The notes under the pieces: generated by a model | Databases searched by the model: none | Told to the model about the DNA's origin: nothing | Seen by the model: only the letters and a program-made list of their open reading frames with translations | Source: JANQGH01 sp039819285 | GTDB lineage: Bacteria > Pseudomonadota > Alphaproteobacteria > DSM-16000 > Inquilinaceae | Direction: 5' to 3' | DNA length: 23,629 nt | NCBI GenBank assembly: GCA_039819285.1 | Contig: JBCBSH010000045.1 | Location: 1-23,629, forward strand | Part shown: positions 14,582 through 23,146 of the stretch, in pieces | Layout: each line of letters opens with the position of its first letter | How positions within the stretch are numbered: position 1 is the first letter of the stretch | Program-made: the position numbers and the translations under genes

Positions 14582-15681
14582 TTCGCCAGTACGATCCGTT
14601 GCAGCACCAGGGTCGGGTTGATCCACTGGTCGAAGCGGTTGTAGTCGCCGGCAAGTATCACGCCTGTCAGATCAAGCGACGGCATCACGAACAGCCGCTG
14701 GCCGCCATTGCCGGCGGCGGAGATCATGGGTCGCATCTCCCCAGCGGCGGGGACGAACTGTTCGGACAAGTACCATTGGTTGCTGTACATCTGGCCGAAG
14801 CTGGCCGCGACCTGGGGTCTCATGCAGGCCTCGATCCAGGCCGCGGGCACGATCTCGCGCCCCTGCCAGCGACCGGACGCCAGCATCATCTGGCCGATGC
14901 GGGCGAGGGACGGGGCCGCCAGGCGCAGGCCCGAGGCGGCGGACGGCACGCCGTCACTACCCCTGTTCCATTCGAAGTCGCTGATGCCCAACGGTTCGAA
15001 CAAAGCATCGCTCGCGAAGTCTTCCAATGATTGTCCGGTGCCCTCGGCAATCAGGTAGCCGATGATGGCAGAACAGCCACCATTGTAGATCCACCGCGTG
15101 CCCGGTTCGTCGACGATCGGGCGATCCAAAACGAACCGGTACCGGTCGTCCGCAAGCTCCATCATGATTTCGCTGTTGGCCGGATCGGTGTAGGGCACAT
15201 CCTCGTTCCACTCCGTGCCCAACGTCATGTTGAGAACGTTGCCGACCGTCCAGGCCGCACGCGCAGGGTCGGCGGCCAGGTCGGCATATTGCGGGAACGA
15301 GCCCAACAGCGGCGCATCCGGCGGCGGGACGCTCCCTTGCGCCAACGCGATGCCGTAGACCAGGCTGGTGATGCTCTTCGTGACCGATCTTAGATCGTGC
15401 AGAGTCGTCGGCCCGAACGACACCTCGCCCAGGGGACGACCCCAGTTCTCGTCAGTACCACTGAAATAGGCCTCCAGAACCGTCTCGTCGCGCCGCCTGA
15501 TCAGCACGCCGTGCAGCCCGTCCAGCAGGCCCGAGCGGTAGGCGAGGTCCAGCCGTTCTGCGATATCGCCTGAGAAGCCGAGCGTTGCCGGCCGAGAAGT
15601 CTGCGCCATGGAAGAACGCCCGATCAGTGTCGCCGCCGCAGCACCCACCAATAGACTTCGCCGGCCAATATCAAGAGCCAT
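14566..15681 (-). CDS. Tat-exported class C beta-lactamase-family serine hydrolase
   Basis: This 371-residue protein has a twin-arginine leader (GRRSLLVGAAAATLIG, R7-R8, ending near SSMAQ), so it is likely periplasmic. The active-site SxxK is S99-V-T-K102 in LRSVTKSITSLVYG, and Y199 in WIYNGGCSAIIGYL is the likely general base. The second motif reads Y-N-G rather than the YxN of true class C beta-lactamases. GNGGQRLFVMPSLDLTGVI near residue 325 is typical of the EstB/NylB-like hydrolase group. It is therefore more likely an amide or ester hydrolase than an antibiotic-resistance enzyme. It follows the amidohydrolase gene by 76 bases on the same strand and may be the last gene of that operon. 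No clear Shine-Dalgarno sequence precedes the ATG. Confidence 0.85.
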   Translation of the reverse strand: MALDIGRRSLLVGAAAATLIGRSSMAQTSRPATLGFSGDIAERLDLAYRSGLLDGLHGVLIRRRDETVLEAYFSGTDENWGRPLGEVSFGPTTLHDLRSVTKSITSLVYGIALAQGSVPPPDAPLLGSFPQYADLAADPARAAWTVGNVLNMTLGTEWNEDVPYTDPANSEIMMELADDRYRFVLDRPIVDEPGTRWIYNGGCSAIIGYLIAEGTGQSLEDFASDALFEPLGISDFEWNRGSDGVPSAASGLRLAAPSLARIGQMMLASGRWQGREIVPAAWIEACMRPQVAASFGQMYSNQWYLSEQFVPAAGEMRPMISAAGNGGQRLFVMPSLDLTGVILAGDYNRFDQWINPTLVLQRIVLANITEP

Positions 15682-15757
15682 TTACAATGCGCCATCAAGC
15701 AACGGACTGTCCGCGATAAATAGCAGGGCGAACGGCTCGATGGCCACCTCAATGCGC

Positions 15758-17083
15758 CTAACGCAAGGAGTTGGCGGTTGCCCGTTGAAGTGACTGGCGC
15801 ATCTGGTCCGCATAGGCGTCGGCCTCGGCTAGCAGGTCGCCACGGTTGACGGTAGTTATCCGACCGTCGCGCACGATGAAGCGTCCGTCCACCATCACGT
15901 CGCTGACGTCTGACGGCAGTGCCGCGTAGACCAGGGCGGCATACGGGTCGTGGAGGGGGTGTAGGCGGGCGGCGTTGCGGCTGATGCGGACGATGTCGGC
16001 CCGTTTGCCTGGTTCCAGCGAGCCGATCTTGTCGTCCAGACCCAGCGCCTTGGCGCCGCCGATGGTTGCCAGGCGCACCACGTCGATGGCCGGCATGACG
16101 GTCCGGTCCCTGGCTCTCAGCTTTTGCAGCTTGGCCACCTGGGACATCTGCGCGAACAGGTCGATGGTATTGCCGCTCATCGGCCCGTCGGAGCCGAGGC
16201 CCACCGTCACGCCGGCGGCCATCATGTCCAGAATCGGGGCGATGCCGCGGCCGCCCTTCACGTTGGCGCCGGCATTGTGGGCGACCGCCACACCGCCGCG
16301 CGCCAGCTTGGCGATGTCGCGATCGTCGACCCACAGGCAGTGGGCAGCAATCACGCCGGTTCGCAACAGGCCCGATTGGTCCAGCAGGTCGACAGGCGAA
16401 CCGCCACAATGGTCGCGCACCCAATCGGCTTCGAAGTCCATCTCTGCGACATGGATCTGGACTGGCAGGCCCGTCGACCGCGATGCCGCATCCACGCGCC
16501 GCAGGATCTCCAGACCGGTCGTATAGGGCGCGTGGGGGGCGATCGATGCCGTGATCGTCGGGTGGTCGCGAAAGTCGGCCGCCAGCCGTTCGAACTGAGC
16601 GAACCCGTCGTTTGTCGTCGGCGCGTCTGGGGCGGCGAAGTCCACGATGGTCTGGCCGACGACACCGCGCAGCCCGAGGGTTTCCAAGGCGCGACCGGCC
16701 TGGGTTTCGAAATAGTACATGTCGGCGACCGTGGTCACGCCGCCCTCGGCCAGTTCCAGGCCGGCAAGCAGGCTGCCTAGATAGACCATCTCCGGCGAAA
16801 CGAAGCGCTTTTCCAACGGGAAGATGTAGCGCTTCAGCCGGTCCGGCTCGTCGTCGCCCAGGCCCCGGAACAGCGACATCGCCAGATGGCAGTGGGTGTT
16901 GACCATGCCCGGCATCAGGATGTCGCCGTCAAGGTCGATGACGTCGCCGCTATCGGCCGGCGGCTCACCGCCTCCGACCGCGACGATTTCGCCGTTTTCT
17001 ATCGCCACATGGCCGGGCCAATGGACCGTCATCCCGGGATCAACGGTCAAGATGATCCCGTTGGTGAACAGGACTTTGCTCAT
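15758..17083 (-). CDS. Amidohydrolase of the TrzN / SAH-deaminase type
   Basis: This 441-residue metal-dependent enzyme of the amidohydrolase superfamily would deaminate or dechlorinate a heterocycle or hydrolyse a related C-N bond. The site residues are present in order: H64-C-H66 in NTHCHLAMSLFRG, H184 in IAPHAPYT, H211 and E214 in QIHVAEMDFE, H248 in IAAHCLW and D299 in VGLGSDGPMSGNTIDLF. The metal would be held by H64, H66, H211 and D299. The usual HNPxSNxKLxxG stretch reads HNAGANVKGGRG, so the substrate may differ from SAH, MTA or triazines. The ATG at 17083 overlaps the ATPase stop by 4 bases; an upstream ATG at 17107 lies inside that gene. The tight link to a polyamine-type importer suggests it acts on the imported compound. 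Confidence 0.88.
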   Translation of the reverse strand: MSKVLFTNGIILTVDPGMTVHWPGHVAIENGEIVAVGGGEPPADSGDVIDLDGDILMPGMVNTHCHLAMSLFRGLGDDEPDRLKRYIFPLEKRFVSPEMVYLGSLLAGLELAEGGVTTVADMYYFETQAGRALETLGLRGVVGQTIVDFAAPDAPTTNDGFAQFERLAADFRDHPTITASIAPHAPYTTGLEILRRVDAASRSTGLPVQIHVAEMDFEADWVRDHCGGSPVDLLDQSGLLRTGVIAAHCLWVDDRDIAKLARGGVAVAHNAGANVKGGRGIAPILDMMAAGVTVGLGSDGPMSGNTIDLFAQMSQVAKLQKLRARDRTVMPAIDVVRLATIGGAKALGLDDKIGSLEPGKRADIVRISRNAARLHPLHDPYAALVYAALPSDVSDVMVDGRFIVRDGRITTVNRGDLLAEADAYADQMRQSLQRATANSLR

Positions 17084-18141
17084 GGCTGCGCCGGCAGGAT
17101 GCAGCATTGCTCGGGCACCAAAACCAGCTTGGCCCGATCGCCCTCGTTGAAGGGGCGGTCGATCGAGCCGTTGGCGACCACGCTCCCGACGGAAGTCTCC
17201 GCCCGATAGTGATAGGACCGGCCAAGATAGGTGCGGACAGACAATTTCGCCGGCAGGCCGTCGTCTTCGCCGCCTTCCATGACCCGCAGGCCATCGGCCC
17301 GCGCGCCCAAGGTAAAGGCGTCGGGCAGGCCCCCCCAGGTGGCCTCGTCGAGAGTGAATCTGGCGCCTTGGCCCTCAGCCGTCGCGACGCCACCTGACCG
17401 GCCTGTGACACGCAGTCCGATCATCGTCTCAAAGCCGACGAAGTTGGCCACGAACGCGTTGGCCGGCTTTCGATAGAGGACCTCCGGCGTGTCGTACTGG
17501 CTGATTTGGCCGGCATCCATGATCGCCACCCGGTCGGAGATCGAAAACGCCTCCTCCTGATCATGGGTGACGTAGATGGCGGTGATGTTGTGGACGCGCT
17601 GCAACTCGCGGATTTCGACCCGCATGTCGACGCGCAGCTTGGCGTCGAGATTGCTCAACGGCTCGTCGAACAGCAGCAGCGACGGTTTGATGACCAACGC
17701 GCGGGCCAGCGCCACGCGTTGCTTCTGGCCGCCGGACAGGGCGGCCGGCAGGCGATCGGCAAAAGCCGCCAGCCCGACCTTTTCAAGCATATCGCCGACA
17801 CGCGCGCGGCGTTCCGATGGGGCAACACCGCGCTGCTTCAGGCCAAAGCCGACATTGTCGGCCACACTCATATGCGGGAACAGGGCGTAGTTCTGGAACA
17901 CGAGGCCAATGTCACGGCGATGGGCGGCGACGGATGAGATGTCGCGACCGTCCAGCGCCACGCGCCCGGCCGTGGCGTGCAGGAAGCCTGCGATCAGGCG
18001 CAGGGTGGTCGTCTTGCCGCAGCCGGATGCGCCGAGCAGCGAAACCAGCTCACCGGCTTTCACGTCCAGGTCCAGATCCTTCAGCACCTGGGTGCGGCCG
18101 TAATGGGCGGAGATGCCGGTCAGGTTCAGGGACTTAGTCAT
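17080..18141 (-). CDS. ABC transporter ATP-binding protein, PotA-like (spermidine/putrescine type)
   Basis: This 353-residue ATPase powers the importer. Walker A is GASGCGKT (37-44), the Q-loop VFQNYALFPHMSV (81-93), the signature LSGGQKQR (135-142) and Walker B LLLFDEP (155-161), with the H-loop in YVTHDQEEAFSISDR. A C-terminal TOBE-type domain of about 110 residues follows, as in PotA/FbpC proteins. It starts 9 bases after the permease stop, and its own stop overlaps the amidohydrolase ATG, so the whole set is one transcription unit. Whether the ligand is a polyamine, an iron chelate or another N-compound cannot be told from the ATPase. Confidence 0.93.
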   Translation of the reverse strand: MTKSLNLTGISAHYGRTQVLKDLDLDVKAGELVSLLGASGCGKTTTLRLIAGFLHATAGRVALDGRDISSVAAHRRDIGLVFQNYALFPHMSVADNVGFGLKQRGVAPSERRARVGDMLEKVGLAAFADRLPAALSGGQKQRVALARALVIKPSLLLFDEPLSNLDAKLRVDMRVEIRELQRVHNITAIYVTHDQEEAFSISDRVAIMDAGQISQYDTPEVLYRKPANAFVANFVGFETMIGLRVTGRSGGVATAEGQGARFTLDEATWGGLPDAFTLGARADGLRVMEGGEDDGLPAKLSVRTYLGRSYHYRAETSVGSVVANGSIDRPFNEGDRAKLVLVPEQCCILPAQP

Positions 18142-18150
18142 GGGTTTCCG

Positions 18151-18936
18151 TCAGCGCACGAAATAGCCGAGGCCGAGCGTCTTCTCGACCACTGCCATGA
18201 CCAGCACGGTCAGCGCCATCAAGAGCACGGAAAGCGCGGCCACGGTCGGGTCGAAGAAGTTCTCGACATAAGTCAGCATCTGGATCGGCAGGGTGCTGAT
18301 GCCTGGTCCGGTGAGAAACAGCGACACCGGCACGTTGTTCAGCGAGGTGATGAAGGCCAGGATGAAGGCCGCCAGGATACCACCACGAATGTTCGGCAGC
18401 ACGATGGTGTAGAAGGTCTTCACCGGCGGGCAGCCGAGGCTGATGGCCGCCTCCTCGGCACTGAAATCGAACGTCGCCAGGCTGGCCCCGACCACGCGGA
18501 TGGAGTAGGGCAGCACGATGATCGTATGGCCGATCAGCAGGGTCGGAAACACCGGCAAGTCGAAATCGACGCTGATCGCGCTCAGCAGCGCGAAGCCGAA
18601 CACGATCTGCGGCACAAGAATCGGCAGCACAAAGAAGTTGGCCAGGGACTTGGGCAAGGTAAAGCCAGACCGGCTCAGCGCGTAGGCTGCGGGGATGCCG
18701 ATCAGCAGCGACAGAAACGTGCCCAGCAGTGCGATTTGGAGCGAGATCAGGAACGTATCGCGGAACGCGCTGACCTCGAAGACATTGACAAACCAGCGCA
18801 GGCTGAACCCCTGGGGCGGAAAGGCCAGAAACTCCGTATTGCTGATCGAGGCCGCGGCGACGATCACCAGCGGACCCAGCAGGAAGATGAACACCGCGAT
18901 GGCGGTGATCGCGAGGATGGGGCTGGAGCGCTGCAT
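18151..18936 (-). CDS. ABC transporter permease, PotC-like
   Basis: This 261-residue inner-membrane protein is the second permease of the polyamine-type importer. The N-terminal segment SPILAITAIAVFIFLLGPLVIVAAASI is followed by about five more membrane helices. The EAA loop is SAEEAAISLGCPPVKTFYTIVLPNI (159-183). I chose the ATG at 18934-18936 because it shares one base with the stop of the upstream permease and gives the family N-terminus. The same open frame continues further upstream, but that part is antisense-like shadow inside the other permease gene. Confidence 0.92.
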   Translation of the reverse strand: MQRSSPILAITAIAVFIFLLGPLVIVAAASISNTEFLAFPPQGFSLRWFVNVFEVSAFRDTFLISLQIALLGTFLSLLIGIPAAYALSRSGFTLPKSLANFFVLPILVPQIVFGFALLSAISVDFDLPVFPTLLIGHTIIVLPYSIRVVGASLATFDFSAEEAAISLGCPPVKTFYTIVLPNIRGGILAAFILAFITSLNNVPVSLFLTGPGISTLPIQMLTYVENFFDPTVAALSVLLMALTVLVMAVVEKTLGLGYFVR

Positions 18937-19760
18937 CACGCGGCCGCCGGGTTCAGCCGGCGAGCGACCCGCGACATGATCAGCACGACGGTGATGGTCA
19001 GCGCCATCATGATGACCGCGATCGTCGAGGCCGACGCCCAGTCGAACTCGGTCATCGCCTCGCGGAACAGCAGGGTGGCCAACACCGTATTGCGCTGGCC
19101 GCCCAGCAGTACGGGGGTGGTGTAGGACGTGAAGCTTCCGGTGAAGACCAGCACGGCGCCGACGATGACACCGGGCATGGCCAGAGGCAGGATCACGCGC
19201 CAGAAGGTCTTGGCCGGCGATGCGCCCAGCGAGATCGAGGCCTCCACCACGCTTTTGTCGATGTTCTCCAGCACGCCGACCAGCGACAGGATCATCAAGG
19301 GCGAGAACAGATAGGCGAGGCCAACAATGATCGCGCCTTCGGTATAGAGCATCGACAGCGGTTCGCTGATCAGACCCAGGCCCATGAGGGTTTCGTTGAT
19401 TATGCCGTTGCGGCCCAGGATCACGATCCAGGCGAAGGAGCGGACGACGGTGCTGGTCAACAGCGGGAAGACCGAGGCGACGATCAGAATGCTGCGCCAG
19501 GAGCGCGGCGCACGGGCGATGAAGTAGGCGGTCGGGAAGCCGATCGCAATCGCTATGGCGGTGACGATCAGGGCGATGCGCACGGTGCGCCACAGCACGC
19601 CGCGATTGAAACGGCGGTCGAAGAATTCCTGATAGCCGGCAAAAACGCCCTCTTCCTGGATGAAGGTGACGCTGATCGTGTCCAAGAGCGGCAGCACCAG
19701 CAGGACCACGATCGCCAGGATGGCCGGCGTGACCAGCAGCCAGGGAAGGACGCGGTTCAT
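18936..19760 (-). CDS. ABC transporter permease, PotB-like
   Basis: This 274-residue inner-membrane protein is the first permease of the polyamine-type importer. It begins with a membrane helix (LLVTPAILAIVVLLVLPLLDTI), has about six segments, and carries the EAA loop SVVEASISLGASPAKTFWRVILPLAMPG (about 169-196). It overlaps the next permease by one base (TGATG), which indicates coupled translation. The gap to the binding-protein gene contains a strong stem-loop. No good Shine-Dalgarno sequence is visible before the ATG. Confidence 0.92.
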   Translation of the reverse strand: MNRVLPWLLVTPAILAIVVLLVLPLLDTISVTFIQEEGVFAGYQEFFDRRFNRGVLWRTVRIALIVTAIAIAIGFPTAYFIARAPRSWRSILIVASVFPLLTSTVVRSFAWIVILGRNGIINETLMGLGLISEPLSMLYTEGAIIVGLAYLFSPLMILSLVGVLENIDKSVVEASISLGASPAKTFWRVILPLAMPGVIVGAVLVFTGSFTSYTTPVLLGGQRNTVLATLLFREAMTEFDWASASTIAVIMMALTITVVLIMSRVARRLNPAAA

Positions 19761-19786
19761 GGCGGGGTCATGTCGTCACCGATTAA

Positions 19787-19809
19787 GCCGGCGCCAAGGC
19801 GGCGCCGGC
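19787..19809 (-). terminator. Strong intercistronic stem-loop between binding protein and permease genes
   Basis: GCCGGCGCC (19787-19795) and GGCGCCGGC (19801-19809) form a perfect 9-bp GC stem with a 5-base loop. It lies after the binding-protein stop and before the permease. On the minus strand it is followed by TTAATC rather than a full T-run. Such structures often protect the upstream mRNA or partly terminate, so the binding protein is made in excess over the permeases. Confidence 0.6.
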
Positions 19810-19846
19810 ATATCAGGCGTCGGAACAGGGCCGTCGTTCGGGGCGG

Positions 19847-20884
19847 CTATTCCGCGAACACCTCGTTCCAGCGGTCAGTCCAATCTTCCCGGACCGAATT
19901 CAGCTGGGCGTAATCCGGCGTGCGCAGGCTGTCGATGACCGCCTGGCCGTAGGTCCAGCGTGCGGCGTCTTCCGGGTCGAGCCGGACATTGACATTCACC
20001 GGTGCATCGACGCCGACTTCGGCCATCGTCTGCTGCACATCGGCGCTCAGGTGCCAGTTGATGAAGGCCAGCGCCAGTTCCGGCTGGTCGGTCGAGGCCA
20101 TAACGTTGATCGCATTCAAATTGGCGAAGGCGCCTTCGTCCAGCTCCGCCCAGACCGCTGTCGGCACCGCCTCTTGAATGCGGCCGAAAGCGAAGTCTTG
20201 CGCCGGCGCGATCACCACCTCGCCCTGGGCGAACAGGTTCACCAGCTCTGACGAGCGGCCATAGGTGGTCAGCAGATTGGGTGCCAACTGCTCCAGGCTG
20301 GCAAAGGCCGCGTCCGGATCGTCGAAGGCGTCGACGCCGGCCTGTTCCGCCGCGGCGATCACGATCAACTGTCCGGCGGTCGTGTTGATGCCTGGGATAG
20401 TGATCTGGCCGGAAAACTCGTCGCGCCACAGATCGCCCCAGGACGTCACCGGCGTGTCGGTCGCGGCGGAATCGTAGATGATGCCATAGCGGCCGACCGT
20501 ATAGGCGGGTCCGTAGTCCTCGCCGTGCGGGGCGCGGGCAATCGGGTAAATCTGCTCGATGTTGGGGATCTGGCTGCGGTCGATCTGGGCGAACAGCCCG
20601 TCATCGATGCCCTGCTGGGTGAAGGCGTCGGCCAGATAGATGAGATCGATGTCGCCGCCGTCGCGGATGCGCGCCCGGTTCAGCCGGTCGGCGTTGTTGC
20701 CGGTGTCGATAACGATGTCGACGCCGTGCTCTTCCTCGAAGGGCGCGTACAGGTGTTCTTCGAGGAGATCACCGTTGAAGCCCCAAGTCGAGATCACCAG
20801 CGTGCCGTTGTCTTGTGCCAAAGCCGTGCCTGAAAGGGCCGTGACGACCAGCGCGACAGCGCTCACCATCGAAGTACGAGTCAT
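19847..20884 (-). CDS. ABC transporter substrate-binding protein, PotD-like (family 1)
   Basis: This 345-residue periplasmic protein captures the ligand for the PotABC-type transporter. It starts with a signal peptide (MTRTSMVSAVALVVTALSGT, then ALAQ near residue 24). The mature part shows the family pattern LVISTWGFNGDLLEEHLYAPFEEEHGVDIVIDTG, DIDLIYLADAFTQQGIDDGLF, YTVGRYGIIYDSA and GQITIPGINTTAGQLIVI. The ATG at 20884 is chosen over an upstream one at 20971 because it begins the signal peptide and has GGGGAG at 20895-20900. It is the first gene of the minus-strand operon. Proteins of this type bind spermidine, putrescine, iron or other small cations. Confidence 0.9.
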   Translation of the reverse strand: MTRTSMVSAVALVVTALSGTALAQDNGTLVISTWGFNGDLLEEHLYAPFEEEHGVDIVIDTGNNADRLNRARIRDGGDIDLIYLADAFTQQGIDDGLFAQIDRSQIPNIEQIYPIARAPHGEDYGPAYTVGRYGIIYDSAATDTPVTSWGDLWRDEFSGQITIPGINTTAGQLIVIAAAEQAGVDAFDDPDAAFASLEQLAPNLLTTYGRSSELVNLFAQGEVVIAPAQDFAFGRIQEAVPTAVWAELDEGAFANLNAINVMASTDQPELALAFINWHLSADVQQTMAEVGVDAPVNVNVRLDPEDAARWTYGQAVIDSLRTPDYAQLNSVREDWTDRWNEVFAE

Positions 20885-20930
20885 CGTTCGCAAACTCCCC
20901 GAGATTGTCTGATTGTGAGAACGGAGTCTT

Positions 20931-20936
20931 ACAATA
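20931..20936 (-). promoter_or_regulatory. Possible -10 element of the polyamine-type operon
   Basis: TATTGT on the minus strand lies about 50 bases upstream of the binding-protein ATG, in a locally AT-rich stretch. No good -35 is seen at 17 bases. The call is weak. Confidence 0.2.
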
Positions 20937-21017
20937 CTGCAATGCGCCTTCCTGTCGAACGTTAGGTGCAATGGGCGATGGCCGATCTTTGGCCGCTGCC
21001 CGAGCCTTTCATCCCAT

Positions 21018-21047
21018 TTGACGCGGCCCGACTGCCCACCCTACAGT
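21018..21047 (+). promoter_or_regulatory. Candidate promoter of the sugar-type operon
   Basis: TTGACG (21018-21023, five of six consensus positions) and TACAGT (21042-21047, four of six) are 18 bases apart. The leader would be about 34 bases and includes GGGAGAG at 21078-21084 before the ATG at 21088. Confidence 0.4.
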
Positions 21048-21087
21048 CTGCGGCACTGTTCGACCCAGCCGATGAGCGGGAGAGACG

Positions 21088-22113
21088 ATGCCAAAGCCGG
21101 TCGCGATCTGCGATCCTTGGCCGCGCAGCCTTGATCTGATGTTCACCGCGTCGGACCTGTCGCGGCTGCACGCGCTGGTCGATCTGGTCACCAGCGACGA
21201 ACGGCAAATGCCGGCGGACAAGGTCGATCGCACCTTGCCGGAGGCGGTGTTTGTGCTGGGCCAGACCGATCTGCCCCGTGAGCGGCTGGCGCGCGCACCA
21301 AAGCTGAAGGCCGTCTTGAATGTCGAGGGCAATTTCACCGGCAACATCGATTACGACACCTGCTTCGAACGCGGCATCCACGTCCTGTCGGTCAGTCCGG
21401 TCTTTACCGAGACGGTGGCCGAGATGGCCTTGGGCATGGCGATCGATCTTGGCCGCGGCATTACGAGGGCTGACCGCGACTTCCATGCCGGTCGCGAAGT
21501 TTTCGGGCTGGAGAGCAATACGGATGCCGAGCTGTTGTTCGACAGCCCGGTCGGCATCATCGGCTACGGCGATCTCGCTCGTTCTTTTCGCCCTTTGCTA
21601 AAACCATTTCGCTGCCCGGTTAAGGTCTACGACCCTTGGCTGCCTGATCATGTGCTGGTGGCCGAAGAATGCCGGCCGGCGGCGCTCGACGAGGTGCTGG
21701 CAACGTCGCGCTATATCTTCGTTTTCGCCACGGTGACGGCCAGCAACGAGGGGTTTCTGGGCGCCGATCAGTTCGCCGCGATGCAGAAGGGTGCGAAGTT
21801 CGTTCTGGTCAGCCGCGCCGGCGTCGTCGAATTCGACGCCATGCTCGACGCGGTCGAACGCGGCCACATCCTCGCGGCCACGGACGTGTTTCCGCAAGAA
21901 CCGATGCCGGCGGGTCATCGCGTACGCGAGATCGACGGGCTGCTCTTGTCGGCGCATCGGGCGGGCGCGGTGGACAGCGTCTTCAAGCGTATGGGCACGT
22001 TGCTGCTCGGCGACATGGAACTGATGCTGAAAGGCCTGCCGCCCGTTGGCCTGAAGCGGGCCCAGCGCGAGACCGTCAGCGCCTTGCGCTCGATGGCGGT
22101 AACCATTTCATGA
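21088..22113 (+). CDS. D-isomer specific 2-hydroxyacid dehydrogenase
   Basis: This 341-residue cytoplasmic NAD(P)-dependent enzyme would interconvert a 2-keto acid and a D-2-hydroxy acid. The nucleotide-binding motif is VGIIGYGDLARSF (155-167), with the last glycine of GxGxxG replaced by A164, and D182 in VYDPW at the end of the second strand. The catalytic triad is R243 (LVSRAGVVEFDAM), E271 (DVFPQEP) and H290 (LLSAHRAG). GGGAGAG upstream supports the start. As first gene of the sugar-type importer operon it probably acts on the imported sugar acid or a breakdown product; the substrate is unknown. It ends 58 bases before the binding-protein gene. Confidence 0.87.
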   Translation: MPKPVAICDPWPRSLDLMFTASDLSRLHALVDLVTSDERQMPADKVDRTLPEAVFVLGQTDLPRERLARAPKLKAVLNVEGNFTGNIDYDTCFERGIHVLSVSPVFTETVAEMALGMAIDLGRGITRADRDFHAGREVFGLESNTDAELLFDSPVGIIGYGDLARSFRPLLKPFRCPVKVYDPWLPDHVLVAEECRPAALDEVLATSRYIFVFATVTASNEGFLGADQFAAMQKGAKFVLVSRAGVVEFDAMLDAVERGHILAATDVFPQEPMPAGHRVREIDGLLLSAHRAGAVDSVFKRMGTLLLGDMELMLKGLPPVGLKRAQRETVSALRSMAVTIS

Positions 22114-22114
22114 A

Positions 22115-22131
22115 GCCGGCATCACGCCGGC
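22115..22131 (+). other. Small GC hairpin between dehydrogenase and binding-protein genes
   Basis: GCCGGC, loop ATCAC, GCCGGC. It lies 2 bases after the dehydrogenase stop and has no T-run. It may modulate relative expression of the operon genes. Confidence 0.35.
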
Positions 22132-22171
22132 AACGGCCATAAGGCCACCAAACCGGGAGGAGAGAAGACCC

Positions 22172-23143
22172 ATGAAGAACAAGCTATTGATGGCGGTTGC
22201 CGCCGGCCTTGTCGCCAGCGCCTCGACGGCGGCCATGGCCCAGGACCAGATCTACGGCGTCCTGATGAAGACCCTGTCGAACCCGTTCTGGGGCGCGATG
22301 GAGGAAGGCGTGCGCGACGGCGCGGCCACGATCGGCGTTGAGTACTATCTGCAAGCGGTCGAAAGCGATCAGGCCGCCGAACCGCAGTTGAATGTCTGCA
22401 ACACCATGCTGGAGCGTGATCCGGCCGTAATGATCACGGCGGCGATCAACTCCACGATCCTGTTGCCGTGCCTCAGTCGCGCGACGGAGATGGGCATTCC
22501 GGTCGTCGATCTGGACGGCAATCTCGACCACGAGATCGCGGAAGAGGCGGGGGTCGACATCGCCTTTACCATCGGTTCCGACAATGTCGCGGCCGGCGCG
22601 CAAGGGGCGGAGTATGTCGTCACCGTGCTGGGTGAGGATGCCACAGGGCCGGTGCTGGTCATCGAAGGTTTGGCCGGCAACATCACCGGCCAGCGCCGGG
22701 CGCAGGGTTTTGCCGACCGGCTGGCCGAACTGGCGCCGGGGCTGGACATCGTCGCCTCGCTGCCAGGGGATTGGGACCGGGGGCGCGCCGCCAACATCAC
22801 CAACGATATCCTGACCCGCAATCCAGACCTGGTGGCGATCTTCGCGGCCAATGACGGCATGGCCTTGGGCGCTGTCGAGGCGGCCTACGCGGCCGGTGTC
22901 GGCGACGACATCGTGATCGTCGGGGTCGATGGCAACAGCGATGCCGTTGAGTCGATTCAAGAAGGCAGGCTGAACGCGTCAGTCGCCCAACTGCCCTATC
23001 TCGTGGGCGCGCAGGCGGTTGAGTTCGCGTCGGCCGTCCTGGCCGGCGAGGAGACGCCGGAGTTCATCCAGGTGCCGACCCTCGTGTTGACCCAGGAGGT
23101 TCTGGAGGAAGGCAGCGAACCCATGCTGCAATACGTCCGATAA
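22172..23143 (+). CDS. Sugar ABC transporter periplasmic binding protein (RbsB-like)
   Basis: This 323-residue periplasmic protein of the ribose/galactose binding (Peripla_BP_4) family has a signal peptide (MKNKLLMAVAAGLVASASTA then AMAQ, cleaved near residue 24). The mature start QIYGVLMKTLSNPFWGAMEEGVRDGA is typical, as are VVDLDGN, VIEGLAGNITGQRRAQGF, AIFAANDGMALGAVEAAYAAG and IVIVGVDGNSDAVESIQEG. Two cysteines, C76 and C100, could form a disulfide. GGAGGAG at 22156-22162 precedes the ATG. The permease of the same system follows after 80 bases. The dehydrogenase ahead of it suggests a sugar, sugar acid or polyol ligand. Confidence 0.92.
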   Translation: MKNKLLMAVAAGLVASASTAAMAQDQIYGVLMKTLSNPFWGAMEEGVRDGAATIGVEYYLQAVESDQAAEPQLNVCNTMLERDPAVMITAAINSTILLPCLSRATEMGIPVVDLDGNLDHEIAEEAGVDIAFTIGSDNVAAGAQGAEYVVTVLGEDATGPVLVIEGLAGNITGQRRAQGFADRLAELAPGLDIVASLPGDWDRGRAANITNDILTRNPDLVAIFAANDGMALGAVEAAYAAGVGDDIVIVGVDGNSDAVESIQEGRLNASVAQLPYLVGAQAVEFASAVLAGEETPEFIQVPTLVLTQEVLEEGSEPMLQYVR

Positions 23144-23146
23144 GGA

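Noticed and set aside
17977..19125. 382-codon plus-strand open frame opposite the polyamine permeases
   Set aside because: Same antisense pattern (long QRQHQEHG-type runs) opposite two well-supported minus-strand permeases.
18937..19593. Long N-terminal extension of the PotC-like permease frame
   Set aside because: It lies in another frame of the PotB-like gene and is histidine/arginine-rich; the ATG at 18936 gives a standard permease.
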